The notes under the pieces: generated by a model | The model's input: only the letters and a program-made list of their open reading frames with translations | Told to the model about the DNA's origin: nothing | Database searches by the model: none | Assembly: GCA_022828045.1 (NCBI GenBank) | Contig: JAJEIW010000130.1 | Location: 1-36,668, forward strand | From: Acidimicrobiia bacterium | GTDB taxonomy: Bacteria; Actinomycetota; Acidimicrobiia; Acidimicrobiales; Poriferisodalaceae | Direction: 5' to 3' | Length of the DNA: 36,668 nt | In this document: positions 20,815 to 29,712 of the stretch, piece after piece | Numbering within the stretch: position 1 is the stretch's first letter | How the letters are laid out: each line of letters starts with the position of its first letter | Made by a program: the position numbers and the translations under genes

Positions 20815-21195
20815 CCGCGACACCGAGCGATGCGTCCGACAGCCCGACTTCACCCAAACGCCGCTGCCCGCCGCGACTTCCGATGACTTGGACCCACTGG
20901 AGATCCAGCGTTTCCGCGACATGGCCATCAGCGAGCACGGCGACGCAGTACTTGCGTCTCTGGATGACGAAGCGCTGCTGCGTGCACTGGAACTCGTCGA
21001 TCTCTCAGGCCAGATCTGCGTCGGCAGTGTGCTGCTGTTCGGCACACAGGCCGCAGTGCGCCGTCACATCCCCGTCGCCGAAGTCGCCTTCCAGCATGTC
21101 AGCCCCGCGCTGGATGTTCTGGCGAACGACATCAGCTGCGTGCCGCTTCTTCGGGCGATGTCGGAGCTGTTCGAGCGGGTGCAGGCGCGCAATTG
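20815..21195 (+). pseudogene. Remnant of an AlbA_2/Schlafen-type (putative DNA-binding, ATP-binding) protein
   Basis: TPLPAATSDDLDPLEIQRFRDMA...LVDLSGQICVGSVLLFGTQAAVRRHIPVAEVAFQHV...PLLRAMSELFERVQARN resembles the middle of AlbA_2-type proteins; N-terminal AlbA domain and C-terminus missing. Confidence 0.6.
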
Positions 21196-21269
21196 TGTTG
21201 CGTCTTGTCGGCGAGCGCCGCACGGCGCGCTATGTGGCCGCAGCAGCTCAGTCCGACGGGACAACAGAC

Positions 21270-21362
21270 GGCGATCCCGTCGATGCTCTCCTCGGCGGTC
21301 TCGATGTCGAACCCAGCGATGAACTCGACTCGGTCATCTATGGCTCCGACAGGGACTCATAA
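21270..21362 (+). pseudogene. Duplicated C-terminal tail of the VapB-like antitoxin
   Basis: GDPVDALLGGLDVEPSDELDSVIYGSDRDS* versus PDPIDALVGWLDVEPSDDIDAVVYGYETDT* of the intact antitoxin; no RHH domain in frame upstream. Confidence 0.7.
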
Positions 21363-21487
21363 GGATCGCGGGTGCATCGCGGGCTCATCGAGACTGGGGT
21401 GATCGCGCCGTAGAGTGAGCGGCGAGTTCTCTGAAGCAACCAAGACGCACAGTTCGCAGGCCCTCCAGAACGAGCGGGGATGCTTCG

Positions 21488-24400
21488 ATGCTTGAAGGAA
21501 AGCTCCACGAGCACGATTTCAACGCCGCGCTCGCCGAGGCGATGAAGCGGATGCACGCCGACGATCGCGTCATCTTCAGCCACGAGCGCGTCGGCGTGCT
21601 CAGGCCCGTCTCCGGCGGCGGCTCGCGCCGCGTGGACGTGTTGGTGAGGGCCAAGAATCTCCTGCCGGTTGCCGTGGAGGTCGAATACGACCGCCCGGGC
21701 GCCAAGCCCGACCGCGATGCCGAGGCACGGCTGGGCCTCGAATTCGTCGGCGACGGTCGGGTGATCTCCTCAGCGATCTCGGTGCTCGCGCCCCCGCTGG
21801 CTGAGCAGTGGACCGATCACGAAGACGCCGTGAGCCGCCTCGTCGGCGGAGCGCAACTGCGGTACGCCGTCCTCTCTCGATCAGACGATGCGGCAGAGTC
21901 CCTCCGCTGGCCTCGGGCGGGCTGGCTCACCGGCACGGCGCAGTCGCTGGCCGAGCTTGCGGTCATGGTCTCGGTTCCGCCGGGTCAACTGGAGCTGGTA
22001 GCCGCCGACGCTGCCGACAAGATGCGCGGCATTTCAGAAGACCTCGCCGCCGACCTCAGCGACGACGCCAAGCTCCGGCTGGCGGCTGCGATGGGGCGGC
22101 CGTCTGGCTCGGACAGCCTCAGCGTGGTCGGCGTGGTGTGGCTGAACGCGTTTTTGTTCCAGGATCGGATCGCGCAGGCGCACCCCGATGTGCCGGAGCG
22201 TTCGGAGGCAGCGCCGGATTACGACCCGATTCCCGAGTTGGTCGGAAAGGCCTGGCAGGCGATTCGCAGGATCGACTACCGATCAGTGTTCGACCCCGCG
22301 GAGGCTGCTCTGCGAATCGTCTATCGAGATCTCGGAACGGCGCGCACCGCTCGATTGCTGGGGCGGGCGGCGCTCATCGCCGGACGGGTCGAATCGGGTG
22401 TGCTCGGCGTGTTCGACATCGGCGGTGAGCTGTTCCAGCGCCTTATCTCCGACAGGTCCGAGGCAGCGAGCTATTACACGCGGCCAGAGGTCGCGGAGTT
22501 CCTCGCCCACCTCACGGTCAACGACAGTGTGCGGCTGCCGCGCTCGGCCCGCGCGGTGGCGCTGGGCGAGTCGGATCACCTGGGCGAGGTCTTTCGCATC
22601 GCCGACTTCGCCTGCGGCACGGGAACTCTGCTCCGTGCGGCCTATCGGAGAGTTCGCGCCCTTGCGCGAGCGGCGGGAGCGCAGCCAGAAGGCTTGTCCG
22701 CGTTGCATACGCACCTGATGGAGGAAGGCTTCTGCGGCGTCGACATCTCGCCGATAGCGGCTCACCTGACTGCATCGAGCCTCTCGAACATCGAGCCCGC
22801 TGCCGATTACCGCCACACCAACATCGGCGTCGCGCAGGCATGCGGACCGACGGGAGCAACCGGATCGGTCGAGTATCTCGAAACCGATTATCTCGCCGAC
22901 CTCTTCGGATATGAGGCGTCGTCGACAGGGTCGGCACCTCGCTCTGACGCAGAAGCAGACGCACGAGGCCTGTACGCGCCCAAAGAGCGTTTCGACATCG
23001 TGATGATGAACCCGCCGTACTCGCGTTCACGCGGCGGTCAGGCCCTCTTCGACATCGCCGGGGCGACAGAAGCCGAGCGCAAGCGCGCCCAGAAGCGGGC
23101 GCAGGCCTTGGTCCGAGACACGCCGGCCGATCTCAAGGCCGGGCTTGCGGCAGTCTTCTGTGAGCTCGCGCGCCGAAAGCTCAGCCCCGGCGGGCGCGTC
23201 GGCATGGTGCTTCCCATCACCGCTGCGGCCTCTCCCGCGTGGTCGCTCATCAGGGCCATGTTCGAGACACACTTCGACGACCTCTTGCTCGTCGCATTTC
23301 CCGGCGCGACACGCGGCGGAGACAAGACGCTCTCGGCCGACACCGCCATGGGTGAGATGATCATCGCCGGCACCAGGCGATCTGAGCCCCACGCTGACCT
23401 CTCCGAGGCCGACATCATGACGGTGGCGCTCGATGAACCCTTCGGCACCATCGCCGTTGCTGCCGAGACGGGACGCTCAGTCGACGCCGCGCTCCGCGGC
23501 CGGGAGGAACAGCGGGAGGGCAACGTCACCGTCGGAACCGCGGTGAGCGGCCGCTGGACCATGCTGCCTGCTTCCGGGGGTGGGCCGTGGGCAGCCGTCG
23601 GCGCGGCGAGCTTCGGCGCCGTCGCCGTTGCCGAGCGGCTGACGCGGCGCGGCGAGTTCATGCCCCTCGACGCACACGAACCCGTATGCCGGGTAGCCAT
23701 GACGACAATCGGCGAGCTGTTCGAGCTTGGCCCGACGCATCACCGCATCGGCCATGTCGCGGGCAATGAGCCAATTGGTGCCTTCGAGCTGTGGCCGATC
23801 GCTGACGATCAAGTACGCCCCGACACGTCGTTGTGGGCATCCGATGCTGAGGCTCAGACCACCTTGACCGTTGACCCCACGCATTACGGTCACGTCGTCG
23901 GTCCACGGTTCAGCGATGCACGTGAACGTGCTCTCGTCCAGTTGCAACGCAAGCTGTCACGGACGAGTGGCGGCAAACCCAGCGACGCAGCAATCGAGGA
24001 GGCCCAAGCAGAAGCCGAAGCCGCCGAACGCTCCCGGTCGCAGAGCGCACTCGACGAGATGCGACGCTGCCGGTCCACGCTCTTCTACCAGCGGGGCATC
24101 TTCTGGCCGTCACAGGTGGCGCTTGCCGCGGTCACCGACAAACCGGTCATGGGTGGACGGGCCTGGTGTGCGCTCTTGCACGACGACCCCGTCGTCCGTT
24201 TCGGCTTCGCGATCTGGGCGAACTCGACGCTTGGGATGGTCGTCCACTGGTCGCGTGCGCAGCGCCAACAGCATGGACGCAGCAGTACGCAACTGGAAGG
24301 CATCCGACAGATGCCCTGCCCAGAATTCAACGAGACTGCAACGTACGCCAAGGCATTGGAATTGTTGGAACACGAGTCGGAACTCCTTCGCATGACACTC

Positions 24401-24562
24401 ATGCCCGCTCGTGACGCCTACCGTGATCCGGCGCGCGCGGCACTGGACGACGCAGCCGCCGGCATGCTCGGAATCCCCGACACCGAGTCGCTACGCGATC
24501 TCGCCCGCAACTGGTGCTGCGAGCCATCCGTCCACGACGGAACCCCGCCAGTGTTCGAGTGA
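21488..24562 (+). CDS. Large N6-adenine DNA methyltransferase with N-terminal nuclease-like region (possible single-polypeptide RM/defence protein)
   Basis: SAM motif ADFACGTGTLL, catalytic IVMMNPPYSRS, 1024 aa; N-terminal RRVDVLVRAKNLLPVAVEVEYD resembles a PD-(D/E)xK-type core; long C-terminal region suitable for target recognition. Confidence 0.85.
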   Translation: MLEGKLHEHDFNAALAEAMKRMHADDRVIFSHERVGVLRPVSGGGSRRVDVLVRAKNLLPVAVEVEYDRPGAKPDRDAEARLGLEFVGDGRVISSAISVLAPPLAEQWTDHEDAVSRLVGGAQLRYAVLSRSDDAAESLRWPRAGWLTGTAQSLAELAVMVSVPPGQLELVAADAADKMRGISEDLAADLSDDAKLRLAAAMGRPSGSDSLSVVGVVWLNAFLFQDRIAQAHPDVPERSEAAPDYDPIPELVGKAWQAIRRIDYRSVFDPAEAALRIVYRDLGTARTARLLGRAALIAGRVESGVLGVFDIGGELFQRLISDRSEAASYYTRPEVAEFLAHLTVNDSVRLPRSARAVALGESDHLGEVFRIADFACGTGTLLRAAYRRVRALARAAGAQPEGLSALHTHLMEEGFCGVDISPIAAHLTASSLSNIEPAADYRHTNIGVAQACGPTGATGSVEYLETDYLADLFGYEASSTGSAPRSDAEADARGLYAPKERFDIVMMNPPYSRSRGGQALFDIAGATEAERKRAQKRAQALVRDTPADLKAGLAAVFCELARRKLSPGGRVGMVLPITAAASPAWSLIRAMFETHFDDLLLVAFPGATRGGDKTLSADTAMGEMIIAGTRRSEPHADLSEADIMTVALDEPFGTIAVAAETGRSVDAALRGREEQREGNVTVGTAVSGRWTMLPASGGGPWAAVGAASFGAVAVAERLTRRGEFMPLDAHEPVCRVAMTTIGELFELGPTHHRIGHVAGNEPIGAFELWPIADDQVRPDTSLWASDAEAQTTLTVDPTHYGHVVGPRFSDARERALVQLQRKLSRTSGGKPSDAAIEEAQAEAEAAERSRSQSALDEMRRCRSTLFYQRGIFWPSQVALAAVTDKPVMGGRAWCALLHDDPVVRFGFAIWANSTLGMVVHWSRAQRQQHGRSSTQLEGIRQMPCPEFNETATYAKALELLEHESELLRMTLMPARDAYRDPARAALDDAAAGMLGIPDTESLRDLARNWCCEPSVHDGTPPVFE

Positions 24563-24622
24563 CCGCAGGTCGGCTCAGCGCGTCTTCCGGGGTGTGCGAC
24601 GTGTGCGCCCGTATGGAGCCTG

Positions 24623-25933
24623 TTAGGGGCCGAGGGCAGTGAGGGGCACTACGGAGATGCCGTCGGGGCGTGTGTAGGCGTAGCCGACGGGTGTCACCAC
24701 CATGAGCGCTGCTGGGGAACCGGCTCGGTCAGTGTCGACGCTTTCGGCCATTCGGTGCAGCGATGCTGCGGCTGTGTCGATCGAGGCTGGGCTGGGCGAG
24801 AGCTTGACCTCGACGGCGATCCACTCCCCGCCGAATCGTCTGCTGACGACGGCATCTGCTTCGATGCCGCTGTCGAGGCGGTAGTGCGTGATGTCGCAGT
24901 CGGCTCCCTCGGCGTAGATGCGCAGGTCTCGCACCACGAGCGACTCGAACAGCAAACCGCAGGTCTCGAGGTCGCGCAGCAGGGCATCGGGGTCTGCGCG
25001 CAGGATCGCGGCGGCCAGCGACGGGTCGGTGAAGTGCCGCTTCGGCGACCTGGTGAGGCGCGACCGCGAGCGAAGATGCGTCGGCCACGGCGGCTGGTCT
25101 TCGATCACGAAGATCTGGTGCAGAGCGTCGAGGTAGGCAGTTGCGGTCTGGTGGTTCAGCGGGCGTTCGCCACCGCTGTCCGCGGCGAGCCGTGCGACCG
25201 GCACTGTCGCAGCCGAGTTGCGGGCAAGCGAGATCATGAGCCGCTCCACCAGCACCGGGTTACGGCTGCGCGCCGACTCGCCGTTGATCTGCACGTGCCT
25301 CACCTCGTCGAGGTACTCACGCAGCCGTCGTTGTGCCTCAGCCGGCGTGGCGGCGGCGAGCCACGGCCAGCCGCCGATGCACAGCGCGTCGAGCACGTCG
25401 CGGAACTCCGGTTCAACGGCCGCGGCCTGAGCGGTCTCGCCCGCGAGCAGCGCTGCGAGCGACACTTGGCCCGTAGAGAGGCCCGACTCGAAGAGCGACA
25501 TCGGCCGCAGCCGAGTCCGCGCGATGCGGCCTGCACCGGAGTGCCGCATCCGGTCATTCGCCGGCACGGCCGACCCGGTGAGCAGGAACTGACCCGGCTC
25601 GGACGCGCGGTCGCAGGCATGGCGAACGTGGTTCCAGATCGTCGGCGCGAGCTGCCATTCGTCGAGCAGCTTGGGACGGGCGCCGTCGAGCACTGCATCG
25701 GGGCTGATGGCGGTCAGATCGCGTGCCGATGCATCGGCATCGAAGCGGACGATGCTGCGGGCGTGCCGCAGCCCGGTCCACGTCTTGCCGCAACCCTTGG
25801 GTCCCTCGATGAGCACCGCGCCCATGATGCGGAGCAGCTCGTCCACCTGCGCATCCGCGACGCGCTGCCGGTATCCCTGCGGCGTCAACGTTGCGCTGGG
25901 GCCGCCTAGCGCGGACCCCGGCTCAGCCGGCAT
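24623..25933 (-). CDS. AAA ATPase with DUF4143-type C-terminus
   Basis: Walker A IEGPKGCGKT, LLDEWQLAPTIWNHVRHACD, LTGSAVP; C-terminal GLLFESLVVRDLRIYAE...DSGIEADAVV...WIAVEVKLSP. Confidence 0.9.
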   Translation of the reverse strand: MPAEPGSALGGPSATLTPQGYRQRVADAQVDELLRIMGAVLIEGPKGCGKTWTGLRHARSIVRFDADASARDLTAISPDAVLDGARPKLLDEWQLAPTIWNHVRHACDRASEPGQFLLTGSAVPANDRMRHSGAGRIARTRLRPMSLFESGLSTGQVSLAALLAGETAQAAAVEPEFRDVLDALCIGGWPWLAAATPAEAQRRLREYLDEVRHVQINGESARSRNPVLVERLMISLARNSAATVPVARLAADSGGERPLNHQTATAYLDALHQIFVIEDQPPWPTHLRSRSRLTRSPKRHFTDPSLAAAILRADPDALLRDLETCGLLFESLVVRDLRIYAEGADCDITHYRLDSGIEADAVVSRRFGGEWIAVEVKLSPSPASIDTAAASLHRMAESVDTDRAGSPAALMVVTPVGYAYTRPDGISVVPLTALGP

Positions 25934-25980
25934 CGTCCAGCCTGTGATCTCGTCGCGTTGGCACTCGCCAAGGGCGTAGA

Positions 25981-26040
25981 GAATTCATATCTGCAAATAT
26001 AGCAAATTTACCATCCTGACTGTAGGAAATCCGATATTCA
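25981..26040. promoter_or_regulatory. AT-rich island upstream of the AAA/DUF4143 gene (probable promoter/operator)
   Basis: GAATTCATATCTGCAAATATAGCAAATTTACC... in a GC-rich background; ATATCTGCAAATAT is a near-palindrome; GCAAAT repeated. Confidence 0.5.
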
Positions 26041-26157
26041 GAGCGTAGTGATCTTGATCTCCGGTAGCGGCGCCCCGCACTGGATGACGCAACAGCTCGT
26101 TTGTCCCGAATCAGCGACTCGTTGTTGCTTCCCGATCTCGTCCCCTATCGTGACGCC

Positions 26158-26388
26158 GTGATCACTCCGCTCGGATGTGAGATGCGCGATCTCGCGCGAC
26201 AGATCGCAGATGGGTCTTCGCAGATGGGCGATATCGAGCAGCAGCAGACGCTACGGCGCGAGCTGGAACGCAAGCTTGCGGATGCCGGTGGGACCATGAA
26301 GGAGATCGCCAAGGCAGCGGGCGTTTCGCGGCTCACGGTGTATGCGTGGAGTCGTCAAGCCCACAAGGGTCGGCATCCCACGCTCTAG
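26158..26388 (+). CDS. Small helix-turn-helix DNA-binding protein
   Basis: TMKEIAKAAGVSRLTVYAWSR is HTH-like. GTG at 26158 is 6 nt after TATCGT, with TTGTTG 18 nt further upstream, suggesting a leaderless start rather than the track start 26101. Confidence 0.6.
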   Translation: MITPLGCEMRDLARQIADGSSQMGDIEQQQTLRRELERKLADAGGTMKEIAKAAGVSRLTVYAWSRQAHKGRHPTL

Positions 26389-26501
26389 GGTCCACGCCGA
26401 CTGCGCGGCACGGCGGTTCACCAGTGGTCGATCCCGTCGACGTACTCGTAGGGCAATTCGGGCTTTCGATACCCCGGTCGCCCTGGCGGCCATCTTCAGC
26501 A

Positions 26502-26801
26502 CTAGCGATCAAGCCTGCTGATCGGTGGATTGATGCTGTGTCGTCGCAGCATGACCGTGGCGATGTCGCGTAGTTGCTTGTCGGTGATGCGCCGCGGCCA
26601 CCGCGCCGTCACGTAGGTGTGCGTGTCAGTAACGACGGCGGCGCTGCTGCGTCGAGGCCAACCCTCGATGCGCATGACAGGCCAGCACTGTCCTGAGCTG
26701 TCCTTGACGGTGCCGATATCGCGACCTGTCAGGTCTCGCTTCCCGCGACGAACTGTGCCGATCCATCCATACCCATTCAGTATTGGAACGTCAGCGCTCA
26801 C
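26502..26801 (-). CDS. Hypothetical small protein
   Basis: 99-aa ORF in a gap with no competing CDS on the other strand; no recognised domain. Confidence 0.4.
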   Translation of the reverse strand: MSADVPILNGYGWIGTVRRGKRDLTGRDIGTVKDSSGQCWPVMRIEGWPRRSSAAVVTDTHTYVTARWPRRITDKQLRDIATVMLRRHSINPPISRLDR

Positions 26802-26880
26802 GGCGTCCTCGAACGCGGAAGTACTGCCCGTAACGCTATGCCCTTCTGTCCGAGTGGCGCTCCATGGGTTTCACCGTGTG

Positions 26881-27020
26881 TTGATGTGACAGAAGTGATC
26901 AATCGCACCAGTTTGGCTTAACTGCCATCGGCCAAACTGCCGGTTGCGGCGAACCGGGCACCCGTGAACGATGGTGCCTGCGGAGCTTGGGGTTGAAGCT
27001 CCTGCAGGGAGGACCTGCCC
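26881..27020 (+). promoter_or_regulatory. Structured 5' region of the PTS operon with successive inverted repeats; the last places the SD in a loop
   Basis: TTGAT-N12-ATCAA (26881-26902); CAGTTTGGC-N13-GCCAAACTG (26909-26939); GGCACC-N10-GGTGCC (26957-26978); GAGCTT-N7-AAGCTC (26983-27001); GCAGG-gagga-CCTGC (27004-27018) before GTG 27021. Confidence 0.6.
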
Positions 27021-28787
27021 GTGACGGCGACCGGCGAGTGGTCATACGACCGATACCGAGAGGGCACGGCGCCCCTTCCGCGTCCGAATCTGGCATGGAA
27101 TAGCTACGGCAGAGGCGTCGAGAGCATCGGCCGCGACGGGCGCCCGGAACCGGTCGATGTGCCGGCGCTGGCGCCCGATCAACTGCTGGTGCGGGTCGAC
27201 GCTGTCGGGCTCTGCTTCTCCGACGTGAAGCTGATCCGTCTGGGCTCCGAGCATCCCAAGCTGTACGGACGCGATCTGTCGATTGACCCCATTCGCCTCG
27301 GCCACGAGGCGACGGTGACGGTCATCGAGGTGGGCGACGACCTCGCCGACACTTACCGCACCGGTGATCGTCTCGCCATCCAGCCGGACATCTACTTGAA
27401 CGGCCGCAGTGTGGCCTACGGCTACACCATCCCCGGCGGCCTGATCCAGTACCACCTGATCGGTCCCGAGATCCTCGCTGCAGACGGTGTCTCCTATGTG
27501 ATTCCGGTTGCTGAGGGCATCGGATACGCGGCAGCAGCGTTGTCTGAGCCCTGGGCATGCGTGGAAGCTGCATACACGCAGCGCCGACGGCTGTGGCCGC
27601 GCAGCGACGGCACGGCCTGGATCATCGGCCACCCCGACGACGAGCGCAGCTACGACTTCGGCGAGACGCTTCGCGACACCGCTCGCGTCGTGCTCACAGG
27701 TGTGAGCCCGAGCACCGTCACGGCCGTACTCAAGGCCACGGGTCCGCGTACCGAGACATCTGTCGTCGATGCCTTGGAGTTGGCGGAGTATTCCTCGCTT
27801 GTCGATCGTGAGACCGATGGAGAGGGCTTCGACGACATCATTCTCCTCGACCCGAGGTCTGCCTCCGAGGTGACCGAGATCGCGCGGCACATCGCGTTTC
27901 GCGGCACGCTCAATCTCGTCAGCGAACGCTCGCTGGACGGTCCGTCGTCTATCGACTTCGGTCGTTTGCACTACGACTACACGGCCTTTGTGGGCACACG
28001 CGGCCCGAAGATTGCGGCGGCATACGGCGAGCAGCGCAATCGCTGTGATCTCCGTCCCGGCGGTTTGGCGGTATTCGTCGGCGCAGGCGGACCGATGGGT
28101 CAGATGCACGTGCAGCGCGCGCTCGAGAAGGCCGATGGCCCCGCGGTTGTCATCGGCATCGACCCCGACCGCGGGCGCCTCGACGTGCTGGCCGACTCGC
28201 TCGGCCCGCTCGCGGAACGCTCTGGCTGCGAACTCATCGTGCTGAATGCCGACGCGTCCGATCCGGGCGTGCGTGAGCTTGTCGATCAGCGTTCAGCCGG
28301 AGCTGGTGCCGACGATGTCATCGTCACGGTGCCAGTGGCATCGGTGATGGCTTCGGCGGCGCAGTTGATGAGCCCCGACGGGATGCTGGTGTTCTTCGCT
28401 GGCGTCGCCAACGGCACCACTGGGCCGCTCGACATGAGCCCGGTGTATCTGAGCAATGCTCAATACACGGGCACGTCGGGTTCGACACTGGATGATCAGG
28501 CGCTGGTGCTCGACAAAACGGCACAGGGCTCCCTGTCGCCCGACTTGAATCTGGCCGCGGTCGGTGGAATCGAAGCCGGCCGGGACGGCGTGCAGGCGAT
28601 GCTCGATGGCCGGTTCGCCGGAAAGATCGTCATATTCCCCCAGGTCACCGGAATGCCGCTGCTCGGACTGGACGAGCTGGCCGACAAGTTCCCGGAGATC
28701 GGCAGCGCCTTGGGACCGCAGGGCCAGTGGACCTCCGAAGCCGAACGGCGGCTGCTCGAGATCTGCGGAGTCGTCGAGGACTCGTGA
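27021..28787 (+). CDS. Zinc-type MDR dehydrogenase (alcohol/sugar-phosphate dehydrogenase-like, SorE-like), 588 aa
   Basis: DQLLVRVDAVGLCFSDVKLIR...RLGHEATVTVIEVG (GroES-like N-terminus); Rossmann motif VFVGAGGPMGQMHVQRAL; first gene of a PTS operon. Confidence 0.8.
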   Translation: MTATGEWSYDRYREGTAPLPRPNLAWNSYGRGVESIGRDGRPEPVDVPALAPDQLLVRVDAVGLCFSDVKLIRLGSEHPKLYGRDLSIDPIRLGHEATVTVIEVGDDLADTYRTGDRLAIQPDIYLNGRSVAYGYTIPGGLIQYHLIGPEILAADGVSYVIPVAEGIGYAAAALSEPWACVEAAYTQRRRLWPRSDGTAWIIGHPDDERSYDFGETLRDTARVVLTGVSPSTVTAVLKATGPRTETSVVDALELAEYSSLVDRETDGEGFDDIILLDPRSASEVTEIARHIAFRGTLNLVSERSLDGPSSIDFGRLHYDYTAFVGTRGPKIAAAYGEQRNRCDLRPGGLAVFVGAGGPMGQMHVQRALEKADGPAVVIGIDPDRGRLDVLADSLGPLAERSGCELIVLNADASDPGVRELVDQRSAGAGADDVIVTVPVASVMASAAQLMSPDGMLVFFAGVANGTTGPLDMSPVYLSNAQYTGTSGSTLDDQALVLDKTAQGSLSPDLNLAAVGGIEAGRDGVQAMLDGRFAGKIVIFPQVTGMPLLGLDELADKFPEIGSALGPQGQWTSEAERRLLEICGVVEDS

Positions 28788-29710
28788 TCACAACGCTGAC
28801 GCCGAATCCGAGTTTCGACCGGACACTGCGCGTCAGTGCACTTCAGCGAGGCGAGGTGCACCGGGCATCACTCGTACGCGTCGAGTGCGCCGGCAAGGGA
28901 GTCAACGTCGCCCGCGCCCTCGCTGTCAACGAGCACCCGGCGAGGGCCGTGTTCCCGGCCAACGATGAAGACTTCGCAGCCTTTGATGCCGCGTTGACCG
29001 CAACCGGGGTGACGTCGCATGCGGTCCGGATTCGAGGGTCCATCCGGAGCAACATCACCGTGGTCGAGCCCGACGGCACGACCACGAAAGTCAACGAGCC
29101 GGGACCGGAACTCAATGGTGCTGAGGCTGCCGAGCTGATACGAGCCGCGGTGACGGCCTCGGATTGGCTGATTGCCAGCGGAAGCCTTGCACCTCGAACG
29201 CCCACGGACTTCTACGCTCAGCTCGCCGCGTCACTTCCCGACGCGGCGCATCGGCTCGCTGTCGATTCAAGTGGTCAACCGCTTCAACAGCTCGTCGGTA
29301 CACCGTGCGCAGTGGTGAAGCCAAACCTCAGTGAGCTGGCCGATCTCACACCCCGGCGCTTGTGCACCGTGGGCGATGTCGTCGACGCAGCCCGGGATCT
29401 GCACGACGGCGGCTGGGGTTCGGTGCTGGTCAGTCTCGGACGCTTCGGCGCGGTGCTGGTGAGTGACGAGATCTCCTACGGCACGGTCGCTGCGACCGAT
29501 GTACGCAACACGGTGGGAGCGGGCGATGCACTGCTGGCTGGTTTCATCTCTGCAGGCGGTCGGGGAGTGACAGCGCTCGCCGAGGGCCTTGCCTGGGCCG
29601 CGGCCGCGGTGAGATCGGTGGGCACGGCGGGCGCCCGCGTCAGCCTTGATGATCGATGTGCGGTCGTCGTGTCGCAGTGTGTGCCGCGAGATCTGCCCGT
29701 GGAGGAGTGA
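28784..29710 (+). CDS. PfkB-family sugar-phosphate kinase (1-phosphofructokinase/tagatose-6-phosphate kinase type)
   Basis: TLTPNPSFDRTL...GKGVNVARAL...KPNLSEL...NTVGAGDALLAGFI; GTG at 28784 overlaps the upstream stop. Confidence 0.92.
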   Translation: MITTLTPNPSFDRTLRVSALQRGEVHRASLVRVECAGKGVNVARALAVNEHPARAVFPANDEDFAAFDAALTATGVTSHAVRIRGSIRSNITVVEPDGTTTKVNEPGPELNGAEAAELIRAAVTASDWLIASGSLAPRTPTDFYAQLAASLPDAAHRLAVDSSGQPLQQLVGTPCAVVKPNLSELADLTPRRLCTVGDVVDAARDLHDGGWGSVLVSLGRFGAVLVSDEISYGTVAATDVRNTVGAGDALLAGFISAGGRGVTALAEGLAWAAAAVRSVGTAGARVSLDDRCAVVVSQCVPRDLPVEE

Positions 29711-29712
29711 GC

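Noticed and set aside
20487-21362. 291-aa ORF spanning the PIN gene 3' end and the AlbA_2 remnant
   Set aside because: Mostly out of frame with both the PIN gene and the AlbA_2 fragment; only its last ~30 codons (antitoxin tail) look like real protein sequence.
24755-25909. 384-aa plus-strand ORF
   Set aside because: Antisense to the AAA/DUF4143 gene, which has Walker A and conserved C-terminal motifs.
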